Source: Anaerofilum sp. An201 (GTDB taxonomy: Bacteria > Bacillota > Clostridia > Oscillospirales > Ruminococcaceae). Taken from it: a stretch of 36,273 nt of DNA. Numbering within the stretch: the stretch's first letter is position 1; every line of letters begins with the position of its first letter. The stretch spans positions 1-36,273 of the forward strand of contig NZ_NFJT01000028.1 of the NCBI RefSeq assembly GCF_002160015.1, in the 5' to 3' direction. The position numbers and the translations under genes are program-made. Positions 17,001 through 25,205 of this stretch are shown here, piece after piece. The notes beneath the pieces are model-generated. The model saw only the letters and a program-made list of their open reading frames with translations, was not told the origin of the DNA and ran no database searches.

Positions 17001-19631
17001 GCCGACTGTGTGCGCATGCGCCGGGAGAACGAGGCCGACTGCCAGCAGGAGGCCGGCTATTTCCTGCTGCAAACCGCGGCGGAGGATCTGTGCAGCCGTC
17101 TGGACGGCAGTTGGACGGAGGATCGCCGCCGCTATCTGTTTGCCGATTTCCTGCGCAGCGGCTGGGTGCTGCTGGACGAAGACCTTATCCCCGACATCAG
17201 CTCCACCTTCTGTGCGCTGCCCGACTTCAACATTCTCGCCCGCATCCGGCACCATCTGGAGGACCGGATGACCCTGGAGGAACATCTGGCACACATCTAC
17301 TCCAACGACCCTGCCGCCAACAACTACGGCATTGCCGAGCAGATCGTGCAGTATCTGTCCGCCGTGCAGCCCGACGCGGTCCCCGCTCTGCCCGAACAGG
17401 CCGGCCGGTATGTGACCCAGTCTGAAAAGCGCTCGGTGATGGATTTGAACCGGTTCCGCGCCGACTATGCCATGTCGATCAGCCGCGGGCAGATCATCCA
17501 GAGCGATCCCTTCCTCACCTCGATGGAGAGCACCGTGCGCTACTGGCACGACGTGTGCTGCGCTTCGCTGAATTTTGGCTTTTTCCACAGCCTTTCGGTA
17601 CAGTGCTACGACAGGATCCACCAGAGCGCCGCGCAGTATGAGGAGCGCCTGTACAAGCGTCTGGACGCGCTGCTGCAGAACAATGCCGACGCTATCCGCA
17701 GCATCCCCGACGATGTGGAGGGCACCATCCGCTCGCTGATCCAGGAGCAGAACTTCACGGTGGCGGAGGACTGGATGAACCGCATCCTGCGCCGCGATTT
17801 CAACAACAAGCTGGAAACGCCCGAGGCGCTGGAATACCTGAACCAGTTTTTGCGGGATTACAGCATGAGCTTTGAACAGGCCGGGAACGCAGGGGTCTCG
17901 CTGCGCAGCCGTCTGCACACCTTCGTGCGCAACCGCGACCAGAAGGGCGGGCAAAAGCTGGTGGAGAACTGGCCTTCCAGCGGCGCGCGTTCGTCCAGCG
18001 ACCAGATCCAGCGCCTGCTCACGCTGCTTGGCTGGGCCAATATCAAGGTGGAACCGGTGCGCCCCCTTGTGGATTCCAGCGAGGTCTACCGTGTGACCGA
18101 AATGAACCACTATGCCGGCAAACGTAACATCCTGCACCCTGTGGCGGGCTTTGGCTCCGACATCGCAGCCACCGGATTCAATGTGGTGTGCCTGTTCGGC
18201 ACATACGACTGCGACCGCCTTTTGGAGAAGTTTAAAGCGCTGGACTATATCCGCGGCCACAAGATCGTGCTGATCGACGCCCCGCTCACCCTGCCCGAGC
18301 GCCGCAAGCTGGCGCACAAAATCAAGAAAAAGGAAGCCGGCCTTGCAACCAGCTACCTGGTGCTGGACCGCGTGCTGCTGTGCCATCTGGTCAACAACTA
18401 CAACGGCGGCCACATCAACAAGATGCTGATGGCGCTGGGCATGCCCTTTGCCTATTACCAGCCCTATGTCTACAGTTCCTCCGACCGCATGCCTCCCGAG
18501 ATGTTCATCGGCCGCAAGGACGAGCTGCTGAAGATCGAGGACCCGAACGGCGTCAACCTGGTATACGGCGGACGGCAGCTGGGCAAATCGGCCCTGCTGA
18601 AAAAGGCGCGCGCCGATCTGGACGGCAGCCAGCAGCAGCGGGCCGTGCTGGTGGATCTGCCCGGCTGCGGATGCAGGCAGGCGGCTCTCAAGATTTCCCA
18701 CGAACTGTTTGAGCTGGGGATCCTGCCCGAAAGCGCCGTCACCGAAGACTGGGCTGCCCTGGCCCGCAGCCTGAAAACCCGCCTGCGCAATCAGGAGGAA
18801 CCCATCTCCTATCTGCTGCTCCTGCTGGACGAGGCCGACACCTTCATCGCAGACTGCGCTTCTTTCAACTACCAGCCGATGGCCGAGCTGAAAGACGTGC
18901 AGCAGTCGCTGCCGGGGCAGTTCAAGTTCGTGCTGGCCGGGCTTCACAACATCGTGCGCTTCAACCGCGAAGTGGCGCTGGGGCAGAACTCCGTCATCAC
19001 CCATCTGTCCTCGCTGAATGTAAAGCCCTTCCAGTCGGCCGAAGCGCAGGAGCTTCTGCTGCAGCCGATGAGCTACCTTGGCTTCCAGCTGGAAAACCCG
19101 GTGGTGGTGTCGGAAATTCTGGCCACCGCCAACTATTTCCCCGGCCTGATCCAGCTGTATGGCCAGAAGCTGATCGAATCCATGCGCGCGGCCGACTACG
19201 CCGGATACACCGAAGCCGACACCCCGCCCTATGTCATCACCAGCAACCATCTGCGCCGCGTGCTGGCCGACAACGACTTCGTGTATGAGATCCGCGACAA
19301 GTTCGAGATCACCCTCCGGCTGGACAGCGACCAGGGAAGCTATTACTATCTGATTGCCCTGCTGATCGCATGGCTGTGCTACACCTCGCCTTCCAGCGTC
19401 GGCTACTCGGCCGACGACCTGATGCACCACGCCGGCGACCTGCACATCCCTCCCCTGGAACAGCTGGACCACAGCCAGATGGACACCCTTCTGCAGGAAC
19501 TGCTGGACCTGAATATCCTCAGCAGCACCGGGCCGGACACCTATTTCTTCGCTTCCAAGCACTTCCAGGATCTTCTGGGCTCCGAAACGCAGGTGTTCGA
19601 CAAGCTGCTGAACCTGGGAGGTGCACAGTGA
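14082..19631 (+). CDS. giant STAND/AAA-like ATPase, first gene of a putative HEPN conflict system
   Basis: An 1849-residue cytoplasmic protein. Residues 1-66 look like a small Sm/SH3-type barrel, followed by a Pro/Ala linker (77-90). A long helical-repeat (TPR-like) region is interrupted by a cold-shock/OB-like stretch at about 314-380 (GEIVKLSWIGERGTI ... AVRFVRKG) and an acidic linker (605-625). A further helical region runs to about 1345, then an alpha/beta domain (about 1350-1465, GHKIVLIDAP). The NTPase starts FIGRKDELLKI, with Walker A YGGRQLGKS (K1502) and Walker B LLLLLDEAD (D1583, E1584), then a sensor strand FVLAGL and a winged-helix-like C terminus (about 1765-1845). This is the order of STAND switches, where large arms sense and the NTPase releases an effector. 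The RBS is AAAGGAGG. Its TGA overlaps the ATG of the HEPN gene. GC content matches the host. Confidence 0.8.
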   Translation: MATLLEKKLAKLQPGTCLELSYGTPEKTVRGIIEESDFAESFEIRTSDGATVFLVFNTVRSFQIVDADLSREAPKPAPAPAPAPRPQKRTAFFRTDIEIAAVSDAALKQQFDALSKPVKNMLNGFFDSCLHGMKNSDWNKAQQACRNAVSTLSNSEYCCDPAATLLCANMLLRTRQDASEMFLKGRHFLQAAPCLYRAGRYTDAGACALAELLQNALSEEQDMLYTVLLNTCEREQDITGVEEFMQRSRARSSRHMSELLRCLAMGCGMLPASDDAGTMAQLRAAWPNGQMGARLRSLLEKPAEAEPAEEELPGEIVKLSWIGERGTIGYAGGTCTFQYADVSDPQLQKKLRSFRSSDMDGEYIAVRFVRKGERAVKVKPGVSLLSEGRAISTQTSNPNRYTEAVPYLEQALHFRQDTASAMDQLMANALAHFHSTGSPDLAKRVLALYPKYSALCPHTWQHLDRLIQLHRALGDFEMVEHYLEETFSCPLNPHQIIERSIMAVRIYSERYSQTGDPACLHAILRYCKKVESAYESPEYTDKNVNDTNYYRNGLYATLIERECALDMLDEAALHLKKLSILNPSNEQLPALRSAVHELEQRLAPAQPEPEEEEIPEEPEAPEAAFSVSAPEPVYSADDADPLPESYEDTDGWEALALRKQDVGDYALSIRGEGRLAAMLTYLRAGASLCPPLDPLYRTAALAADDPARPVPYNVDYLLSALSQADSDYDRFTALCMAAGSLRAAFVSDAPYDYTADTLKNSVPAFLQLPALGEAFDTMMNFRKWYKRSMDSCAVHRRMDSIRLQKKLDETVGRAKDLYDHYILTPPREDASFARFVETKKIVFARDGMLAKLLKLVGERSQEELEAHRADFLLTWTGQKETSEASISENAVNRLIDEAWAKAMTTLIGQHRTMNLQGNRRGNLRSNILSILENILQWYRLTAHGLSALPENDPALNEYERVRPSLTRLLEQIQADCVRMRRENEADCQQEAGYFLLQTAAEDLCSRLDGSWTEDRRRYLFADFLRSGWVLLDEDLIPDISSTFCALPDFNILARIRHHLEDRMTLEEHLAHIYSNDPAANNYGIAEQIVQYLSAVQPDAVPALPEQAGRYVTQSEKRSVMDLNRFRADYAMSISRGQIIQSDPFLTSMESTVRYWHDVCCASLNFGFFHSLSVQCYDRIHQSAAQYEERLYKRLDALLQNNADAIRSIPDDVEGTIRSLIQEQNFTVAEDWMNRILRRDFNNKLETPEALEYLNQFLRDYSMSFEQAGNAGVSLRSRLHTFVRNRDQKGGQKLVENWPSSGARSSSDQIQRLLTLLGWANIKVEPVRPLVDSSEVYRVTEMNHYAGKRNILHPVAGFGSDIAATGFNVVCLFGTYDCDRLLEKFKALDYIRGHKIVLIDAPLTLPERRKLAHKIKKKEAGLATSYLVLDRVLLCHLVNNYNGGHINKMLMALGMPFAYYQPYVYSSSDRMPPEMFIGRKDELLKIEDPNGVNLVYGGRQLGKSALLKKARADLDGSQQQRAVLVDLPGCGCRQAALKISHELFELGILPESAVTEDWAALARSLKTRLRNQEEPISYLLLLLDEADTFIADCASFNYQPMAELKDVQQSLPGQFKFVLAGLHNIVRFNREVALGQNSVITHLSSLNVKPFQSAEAQELLLQPMSYLGFQLENPVVVSEILATANYFPGLIQLYGQKLIESMRAADYAGYTEADTPPYVITSNHLRRVLADNDFVYEIRDKFEITLRLDSDQGSYYYLIALLIAWLCYTSPSSVGYSADDLMHHAGDLHIPPLEQLDHSQMDTLLQELLDLNILSSTGPDTYFFASKHFQDLLGSETQVFDKLLNLGGAQ

Positions 19632-20686
19632 TGGACGTTTCTTCCATCTGGTGGACACAGGTGGGCAGTTCGGTGCGCCTGTTGGAGCGGATCGTGGAGA
19701 GATTGCGCGGCGAGCGCTCTTTCACGCTGGTTCTGCCGCAGCCGCTGGCCTGGCCCGACACCTTTTACGCCCTCGTGAAAGACCATGCGTGCAGCATCAG
19801 CGCCGAGCGCACCCTCCACTATGCCGTATACGACGGCAGCAGCGATCCGGGCGACTTTGTATTGCAGGAGTTCTGCCCGCCGGAATTCCGCGCGCGCTAT
19901 TGGCCCGGAGACAGCTGTGCGGAATATCTCTGCCAGGGCGAGAAGCTGCTGTTCAGCAGCTGCTTTGTGTGGATCAAAGGCATCCAGACCCGCGCTGCAC
20001 TGCGGGCCTGGCAGACCTTCGTGGCGGACTATGAAAAAGCGGCCGCCGCATTGCCCATCCACGCAGTTTTTGTGCTGGAATACAGCGGCGCACCGGTCGA
20101 CGACAGCGGGGAAGCGCTGCTGTACCAGCCCACCGAACGCGACTGCCGCATTTTCTGCCTGCAGGCTGCCGATTGCGGAGACCCGGCGCTGGACATCTAT
20201 CTGGCCGAGCTTGCGCTGAAACTGGGGCGCGGCGTGCCGGAACTGAGCGGCAGGCTGCTGACGCTGGGCACCCGTTTGCTGCAAGACCCGCGGGGCGCGG
20301 CCCTGAGCCTGGAAGGCGCGCTCTCCAGCACGGGCGACCCGCTTCCGGTGTTGTCGGACGCCTTTGTGCGCAGCGCTGTGTGGGAGGCGCAGATTGCCTG
20401 GGTGTTCCCTCTTCTGGAGCGTTTCCGCGTGCGGGTGGTGGATCAATATGCCGACCGGCTCTTCCCTCGCCTGCCCATCCCCAACAGCAACGGCGACCCC
20501 ATCCGCGTGCCGTATGATCTGGAATTTGGAGCGCTGTATTTTCTGGGCAGCACCGGCGGGGTTTTCTACCGCAGCGAGGACTTCAACGGCATCATCCTTT
20601 GCCGCGATGCCCGCAACACGCTGGCACACAACAACTTTCTCTCCTATGCGTCGATCTGTGAGCTGCTGCGGCAGCTGTCCGCATAA
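19631..20686 (+). CDS. HEPN-motif protein, predicted RNase effector partner of the ATPase
   Basis: This 351-residue protein has no family I can name, but its end reads CRDARNTLAHNNFLSYASICELL. R328-N329-T330-L331-A332-H333 is the R-x4-H active-site pattern of HEPN ribonucleases, with the frequent Asn after Arg, in a helix followed by another helix as in that fold. The N-terminal 250 residues are mixed alpha/beta and may bind the partner. ATG 19631 overlaps the stop of the ATPase gene (TGATG), and GGGAGG lies 14-9 bases upstream, so translation is coupled and fixed stoichiometry is likely. A terminator follows. HEPN nucleases usually cut tRNA or mRNA and arrest growth; activity here is inference from the motif. 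Confidence 0.7.
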   Translation: MDVSSIWWTQVGSSVRLLERIVERLRGERSFTLVLPQPLAWPDTFYALVKDHACSISAERTLHYAVYDGSSDPGDFVLQEFCPPEFRARYWPGDSCAEYLCQGEKLLFSSCFVWIKGIQTRAALRAWQTFVADYEKAAAALPIHAVFVLEYSGAPVDDSGEALLYQPTERDCRIFCLQAADCGDPALDIYLAELALKLGRGVPELSGRLLTLGTRLLQDPRGAALSLEGALSSTGDPLPVLSDAFVRSAVWEAQIAWVFPLLERFRVRVVDQYADRLFPRLPIPNSNGDPIRVPYDLEFGALYFLGSTGGVFYRSEDFNGIILCRDARNTLAHNNFLSYASICELLRQLSA

Positions 20687-20708
20687 GACTTGTGCGCATA
20701 CAAGATCG

Positions 20709-20750
20709 AACGGGGAGGCGTTGCTCTGGCGGCGTCTCCCCGTTCTTTTG
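20709..20750 (+). terminator. terminator of the ATPase-HEPN operon
   Basis: AACGGGGAGGCG pairs with CGTCTCCCCGTT (one wobble) and is followed by CTTTTG. Confidence 0.8.
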
Positions 20751-20770
20751 CTTTCATTCAAAATATATCA

Positions 20771-20814
20771 AAGAGCCGGCGTGCTGCTTTTTGTAAAACA
20801 GCACGCCGGCTCTG
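20771..20814 (-). terminator. terminator of the dehydrogenase transcript
   Basis: A perfect 15-bp stem (AGAGCCGGCGTGCTG with its complement) lies 59 bp downstream of the minus-strand dehydrogenase gene and is followed on that strand by TTGATATATTTTG. Confidence 0.8.
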
Positions 20815-20872
20815 TTCGTCAGTTGTTGCGCCGGTTTGTTTCGGCGGCTTTCTTCATCCGGGGGAAAGGGAT

Positions 20873-21898
20873 TTATACATGGTATTCCATCGGATAGGTC
20901 AGGTAGCAGTGGGGGTCCAGCTGGTCGCAGGTGACATATCCGGCGGGAGCGTTCAGCAGCGAGGGGATGCGGTTCACGATAGTCGCACAGGTGTGCTCTA
21001 CGGTGGCGGGCTTCACAACATGGAATTCGGTGTCGGGCTCGCCGCTCAGCTTCCAGTCGCACATATCGCCGTCGTCGGGACCGTACACCTTGCCGATGGT
21101 CTCCTCCTCGATGGTGATGCCCTGCATCGTTTCGATGGTCACAACCGCCGACATGCCGATGCAGTGACCGGCGGGAATGGTCTTGCCCAGCGTGGAGCTG
21201 TACACATCGTGGTCGACCGTGCAGGGAACGTGCTTCTGGGTGATGGATTTGATGGTCAGCCCCAGCTTGCTGCAGATGGCTTCGCTGGCGTTCCAGGCAT
21301 ACGACGGCTCAAACTCGGCGGGGTGCGCGATCTTCTCTTCAAACTCGGCGGGGGTCAGGCCGCAGCCGTGCGCCTCGGCCAGCGCCAGGCCGTAGTCCTC
21401 AACATTGTAGCTGTATGCGCCCTGGATGCGGGTCAGCTTGTGGCAGCCGCTGGCGACCATCGCCACCATGTTGATCCAGAAGATATCCTGCATACCCGAA
21501 CCGGTGATGGTGCAGCCGGTCGCCTTTGCCAGTGCGTCCAGCCGGTTGATCTGTGCGGCGGCCGTGGTCCAGGGATAAATTGCCTCTTCACAGGTGGTGA
21601 TGACATTGATGCCGCGGGCAACACATTTCTCCACATGCTCGTAGATATCCCCGATGAAGCTGAACAAAGTGACGATGGCAACATCCGCGTCGCACTCGTC
21701 CAGGACCTTGTCGGCGTCGTTGGAGATGAGGATGCCGGTCTTTACACCCAGCTCTGCAAAATCGCCCACGTCCATGCCCACAACGGCGGGGTTCACGTCG
21801 ATGGCGCCCACGATCTGTGCGCCGTGCTCGTAGAGATAGCGTAGCGTGTATTTTGCCATTTTACCGCATCCGTACTGAACCACTTTGATCTTTTCCAT
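20873..21898 (-). CDS. NAD(P)-dependent dehydrogenase, 2,4-diaminopentanoate dehydrogenase-like
   Basis: This 341-residue protein starts with [13 protein letters not shown], a Rossmann fold with the GxGxM spacing of the dihydrodipicolinate reductase/diaminopentanoate dehydrogenase group, and continues with [11 protein letters not shown], the conserved [11 protein letters not shown] segment and [12 protein letters not shown]. In clostridia, 2,4-diaminopentanoate dehydrogenase acts in ornithine fermentation; the other genes of that pathway are not here, so a different amino-acid-derived substrate is possible. ATG 21898 is chosen because AAGGAGG precedes it; a longer open frame has no homology. 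It lies downstream of a MerR gene in the same direction but has its own 19-bp-spacer promoter. Confidence 0.65.
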   Translation of the reverse strand: MEKIKVVQYGCGKMAKYTLRYLYEHGAQIVGAIDVNPAVVGMDVGDFAELGVKTGILISNDADKVLDECDADVAIVTLFSFIGDIYEHVEKCVARGINVITTCEEAIYPWTTAAAQINRLDALAKATGCTITGSGMQDIFWINMVAMVASGCHKLTRIQGAYSYNVEDYGLALAEAHGCGLTPAEFEEKIAHPAEFEPSYAWNASEAICSKLGLTIKSITQKHVPCTVDHDVYSSTLGKTIPAGHCIGMSAVVTIETMQGITIEEETIGKVYGPDDGDMCDWKLSGEPDTEFHVVKPATVEHTCATIVNRIPSLLNAPAGYVTCDQLDPHCYLTYPMEYHV

Positions 21899-21984
21899 AA
21901 GACTTGCCTCCTTGCTGTTTTCAGATCTTCCCCCGAAGCTGTGCACGGGGCGGGAAGTTTCCGCCTTCCCTTTTGTTCAAGATT

Positions 21985-22015
21985 AGTGTAAACCATCTTG
22001 TGGCAGGAGAGTCAA
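21985..22015 (-). promoter_or_regulatory. MerR-type promoter (19-bp spacer) of the dehydrogenase gene
   Basis: On the minus strand TTGACT (22010-22015) and TACACT (21985-21990) are 19 bp apart. This overlong spacer is the hallmark of promoters activated by MerR-family proteins through DNA twisting; a MerR gene lies immediately upstream. Confidence 0.65.
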
Positions 22016-22031
22016 GGGCAAATGTGAAATT

Positions 22032-22058
22032 TTTCACGTTCTCACAAAAACGCGCTCA
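22032..22058 (-). terminator. short terminator-like hairpin after merR gene
   Basis: GCGC-GGTGA-GCGC overlaps the end of the MerR gene and is followed by GTTTTTG on the minus strand. The stem is short, so some read-through into the dehydrogenase gene is likely. Confidence 0.4.
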
Positions 22059-22898
22059 CCGCGCAAAGGATACCGGCACCTGGAGGCGCAAAAACATGCT
22101 GTCCGGGTCGTTTTCAAACACCGGAAACCCGGTCATCACCTCGCAGATATAGTCGCCCGTCACCGTGTATCCGCTGCGGCGGCAGTAGTCCAGCAGCTGC
22201 TTTGCGCCCGCGGTCTCATCGCTGTAGCTGTCCAGATAGATGCAGGCGTACATGCCGCTGTCCACCAGCTGCAGGTTGGCGGCGGCGGGCACACTGCGCC
22301 CCACAAACAGGAAGATCTGCCCCGCAACATACCGTTCGCACAAAAAATTTTCCCGCGAGATGGTGGTGCCCACGTTGTAGGAATGCACCTGTTCCAGCCC
22401 CTGTTCCGAGAGGCGCTGCCGCAGCGTGTGCAGCGAGTGCTCGTAGCTGTGGATATCGCTGGCATAGAAATTCTCCGTGCAGGGCATGCCCCAAATGTAC
22501 CGCCGGTCGATATATTCCAGCGAGAGGGTGCCGGTGGTGGGCGATTTGCGGTACCGCTCGATGGACTGTATCGCCCGTTCCACCGCATCGTGCCGCGCTT
22601 TCAGCTGGCGCATCTGCTGGTGGATCTGCTCGTTCTTGCGGGCAAGCAGGTCCTCCATCAGGGCAAGGTCCTCCTTTTCCAGCGCGCGGCGGATCTCGGC
22701 AAGGCTCATGCCCAGGTCCTTCATATAGGCGATCATGTCCAACCGGCTGTTCTGCTCGATGCTGTAGTAGCGATAGCCGGTCTGCGGATCGGTGTAGCGC
22801 GGGACAAGCAGCCCCTTTTCGTCGTAAAGGCGCAAAGTTGAAATGGTGACACGGTTCATCCGCGCCATTTTTCCAATGGAAAGCAGTTTGTCCTGCAT
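22056..22898 (-). CDS. MerR-family regulator with GyrI-like effector domain
   Basis: This 280-residue protein opens with a winged helix (KLLSIGKMARMNRVTISTLRLYDEKGLL) and the family marker TGYRYYS at about 40-46. A coiled-coil dimerisation helix follows (about 75-120), then a C-terminal domain of the GyrI/BmrR type that binds small lipophilic compounds. Such proteins activate promoters with 19-20 bp spacers; one lies before the dehydrogenase gene downstream. Its own upstream region has two perfect inverted repeats (22913-22935 and 22938-22960), suggesting autoregulation. Start ATG 22898 has GGAGG upstream. Confidence 0.88.
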   Translation of the reverse strand: MQDKLLSIGKMARMNRVTISTLRLYDEKGLLVPRYTDPQTGYRYYSIEQNSRLDMIAYMKDLGMSLAEIRRALEKEDLALMEDLLARKNEQIHQQMRQLKARHDAVERAIQSIERYRKSPTTGTLSLEYIDRRYIWGMPCTENFYASDIHSYEHSLHTLRQRLSEQGLEQVHSYNVGTTISRENFLCERYVAGQIFLFVGRSVPAAANLQLVDSGMYACIYLDSYSDETAGAKQLLDYCRRSGYTVTGDYICEVMTGFPVFENDPDSMFLRLQVPVSFAR

Positions 22899-22912
22899 AT
22901 CAAGGCCTCCAA

Positions 22913-22960
22913 AACTCTCTTCTTTATAGAGAGTTTATTGCAATTTGCTGTAAATTGCAA
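22913..22960 (-). promoter_or_regulatory. two perfect inverted repeats upstream of the MerR gene
   Basis: AACTCTCT-7 nt-AGAGAGTT (22913-22935) and TTGCAATTT-5 nt-AAATTGCAA (22938-22960) lie two bases apart just before the MerR start. A TTTACA/TATAAA pair with a 20-bp spacer overlaps them on the minus strand, so they probably form the operator of the MerR gene. Confidence 0.65.
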
Positions 22961-22986
22961 GCGAAAAAACTGTCCGGCGGGAGGAA

Positions 22987-23688
22987 TCATTCCACATAAA
23001 ATTCTTCGCCCGTCTCCAGACAGATCGCGCCCAGCGGCCCGCCGCCGCCACATCCGCAGTCGATGGCGATATGGTTGTTTGCCCGGTAGATGGAATGCGG
23101 GCGGACGTTGCCCGGGATGTGCGAAACAGGCGTGTGGCCGCTGACCAGAACGCGATCCTTGTAATACACCTTTCCATAATCCAGCCGCGTCCAGAGCATC
23201 TCGTGCAGGTCGTAGTCCTCCAGCGGACGGTCCGGGGAGAAATCAGCCGGGCCTGCATGCACCAGAAGATACCGCCGCCCGTTCACGCTGATCTCCTCGT
23301 ACAGGATAAACTCCTGCAGATATTCCAGCACCTCCCCGCGCTTTGCGGGCGAAAGGCGGCGGAATTCTTCCAGTGTGGACACGCCGCCCTGGAGCTGCCA
23401 GTTGCAGAGTGATTCCAGCGCATCGTCGGACAGCGACGCGATGCTTTCCTCGGTGACCGGTTTGACAAGGAACCGCAGGCAGACCGCCGCCATATATTCG
23501 TGATTGCCCAGCAGCGGGATCACATTGGGGCGCTTCATCATGTCCAGCAGGATCTTGACCGGTTCCGGGCCGCGGTCCACCACATCGCCCAGCACATAGA
23601 GCGTATCGCAGTCGCAAAACCGGAGCTTTTTCAGCATCCGGCGGTATTTGGCATAATCGCCGTGTATATCCGAAATGCAATAGGTCAT
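22987..23688 (-). CDS. PrpA/ApaH-type serine/threonine protein phosphatase
   Basis: This 233-residue metallophosphatase carries SDIHGDY (6-12), GDVVDRGPEP (34-43), GNHEY (61-65), a later VHAG and SGHTPVS, the full PPP-family metal site. Bacterial members remove phosphate from Ser/Thr/Tyr residues or hydrolyse dinucleotide polyphosphates; sequence alone does not decide. It is monocistronic, and the start ATG 23688 has AGGGG upstream. It is unrelated in sequence to the two other phosphoesterases in the window beyond the shared fold. Confidence 0.85.
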   Translation of the reverse strand: MTYCISDIHGDYAKYRRMLKKLRFCDCDTLYVLGDVVDRGPEPVKILLDMMKRPNVIPLLGNHEYMAAVCLRFLVKPVTEESIASLSDDALESLCNWQLQGGVSTLEEFRRLSPAKRGEVLEYLQEFILYEEISVNGRRYLLVHAGPADFSPDRPLEDYDLHEMLWTRLDYGKVYYKDRVLVSGHTPVSHIPGNVRPHSIYRANNHIAIDCGCGGGGPLGAICLETGEEFYVE

Positions 23689-24236
23689 CGCATATCCCCT
23701 CTTCGATCAGAAAGCTTGTTGTGTGCACGGATTTGACCACCGCACATGGCGCCGGAAAGGCGCGTCCCTGCGGTCTGTTCCGGTCACAACAATATGGCCG
23801 CTGCCTCTTGTCGGACAGGTGCAAACATCCCGCGGATTTTGCCGAAAGGATGCAAAGATCTCATTCCACATTTTTGATTCTCCTGTTCAGAAATGCAAAT
23901 CGAAACTTTTCCAGAAACCTCCCGTGAGCTCCAGTCAACTTCCATATAATATAGCATAGCTGCACCACTTTTTCACAAAACTTTACTTGTTGAGAACATT
24001 CCTGTTTTCTGTTCCTATCATACAATTTTGAGCGAAATTTGTCTACTTTTTGCCTCACCAAAAAGCAAAGTGCAGGCATTCAGAAGCTTTGCATATCGTC
24101 CAAACAGGCGCCAACCGATGAAACCGCCCCGCTGCGACTGCTACGACCATGCTGCAATCTGCGGAGACAGCCGAGACGGTCGCGGTGTCTATTGCAGGCC
24201 GCTGCACCGCCTCTGTTTCGCTCTCCAAAAAGAAAA
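23689..24236. other. long intergenic stretch without a recognisable gene
   Basis: About 550 bp, AT-rich in the middle (23880-24060). A possible minus-strand promoter for the phosphatase is TTGTGA with TATATT 19 bp away near 23950-23980, which would give a leader of about 250 bases. Short open frames on both strands look like noise. No conserved RNA is recognised. Confidence 0.4.
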
Positions 24237-24282
24237 TGCGGCAAGGAAGCATGTCAAACGCCTCCTTGCCGCATTCTATTTT
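24233..24282 (-). terminator. terminator of the aldo/keto reductase gene
   Basis: AATGCGGCAAGGA pairs perfectly with TCCTTGCCGCATT around a 15-base loop; the minus strand continues TTTCTTTTT. Confidence 0.85.
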
Positions 24283-24315
24283 CTTCTGTTTCCCGGCCTT
24301 TACAGGCAGGTGCGA

Positions 24316-25179
24316 TCAGTCATGAATCTTCATGCCGTGCAGCATCTTGACAAAGCCGGGGGCGCTGTGGTCCACGATCTCGCTGTGGCCAATGTCCAGT
24401 TTGGCGATCTCCGCCATGTCCTCGTCGGTGAGCTGGAAGTTCCAGATATCCATGTTCTGCTCCATGCGCTCCTTGTGGACAGACTTGGGGATGACCACCA
24501 CGCCCCGCTGGACATTCCAGCGCAGGGCCACCTGGGCGGCCGTCTTGCCGTACTTCTGGCCGATGGCGGTCAGGACGGGATGAGTGAAGATGCCGTGGTT
24601 GCCCTCGGCGAAGGGGCCCCAGGCCTCGGGGACGACGCCGTACTCCTTCATCAGCGCCAGGGCGCTCTCCTGCTGGAAGAAGGGATGGAGCTCCACCTGG
24701 TTGACGGCGGGCATCACGTCCACCGTCTCGCACAGGTCGGCCAGGCGGTTGGGATAGAAGTTGCACACGCCGATGGCCTTCAGCTTGCCCTCTTTGCAGG
24801 CCTCCTCCATAGCGCGGTAGGCGCCGATATAGTCGCCCATAGGCTGATGGATCAGATACAGGTCGATATACGTCAGGCCCAGTTTCCGGAGGGAGGTCTC
24901 TATGGCTTTCTTGGCGCCCTCATAGCTGGCGTCCTGCACCCACAGCTTGGTGGTGATGAACAGCTCCTCCCGGGGCACACCGCACTTGGCGATGGCCTTG
25001 CCCACAGCCTCCTCGTTCATGTAGGCCGCGGCCGTATCAATGAGCCGATACCCTGTGGCGATGGCGTCCAGCACGGCCTGCTCGCACACAGCGGGGTCGG
25101 GCACCTGGAACACGCCAAAGCCCTCCAGAGGCATTTCCACACCGTACCTGTTGCGAAATGTGGTATAATTGGTATGCAT
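24316..25179 (-). CDS. aldo/keto reductase
   Basis: This 287-residue NADPH-dependent oxidoreductase of the AKR5-like group reduces carbonyl compounds. The catalytic tetrad is visible: D48 (LIDTA), Y53, K78 (TTKLW) and H111 (YLIHQP); IPKSVHKERMEQN near the end binds the cofactor phosphate. Length is normal. ATG 25179 (MHTNYTT) is preferred because homology begins there; ATG 25197 is also in frame, and neither has a good Shine-Dalgarno. It is divergent from the LysR gene, the classical layout for regulator and target. Confidence 0.9.
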   Translation of the reverse strand: MHTNYTTFRNRYGVEMPLEGFGVFQVPDPAVCEQAVLDAIATGYRLIDTAAAYMNEEAVGKAIAKCGVPREELFITTKLWVQDASYEGAKKAIETSLRKLGLTYIDLYLIHQPMGDYIGAYRAMEEACKEGKLKAIGVCNFYPNRLADLCETVDVMPAVNQVELHPFFQQESALALMKEYGVVPEAWGPFAEGNHGIFTHPVLTAIGQKYGKTAAQVALRWNVQRGVVVIPKSVHKERMEQNMDIWNFQLTDEDMAEIAKLDIGHSEIVDHSAPGFVKMLHGMKIHD

Positions 25180-25205
25180 AGCAAACGAAAGGAGCATGGG
25201 AGATC

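Noticed and set aside
14115-19658. 1847-codon open frame antisense to the giant ATPase gene
   Set aside because: Composition is typical of a GC-rich shadow frame (long Val/Gly/Gln/His runs, no motif); the sense frame has Walker motifs, a strong ribosome binding site and translational coupling.
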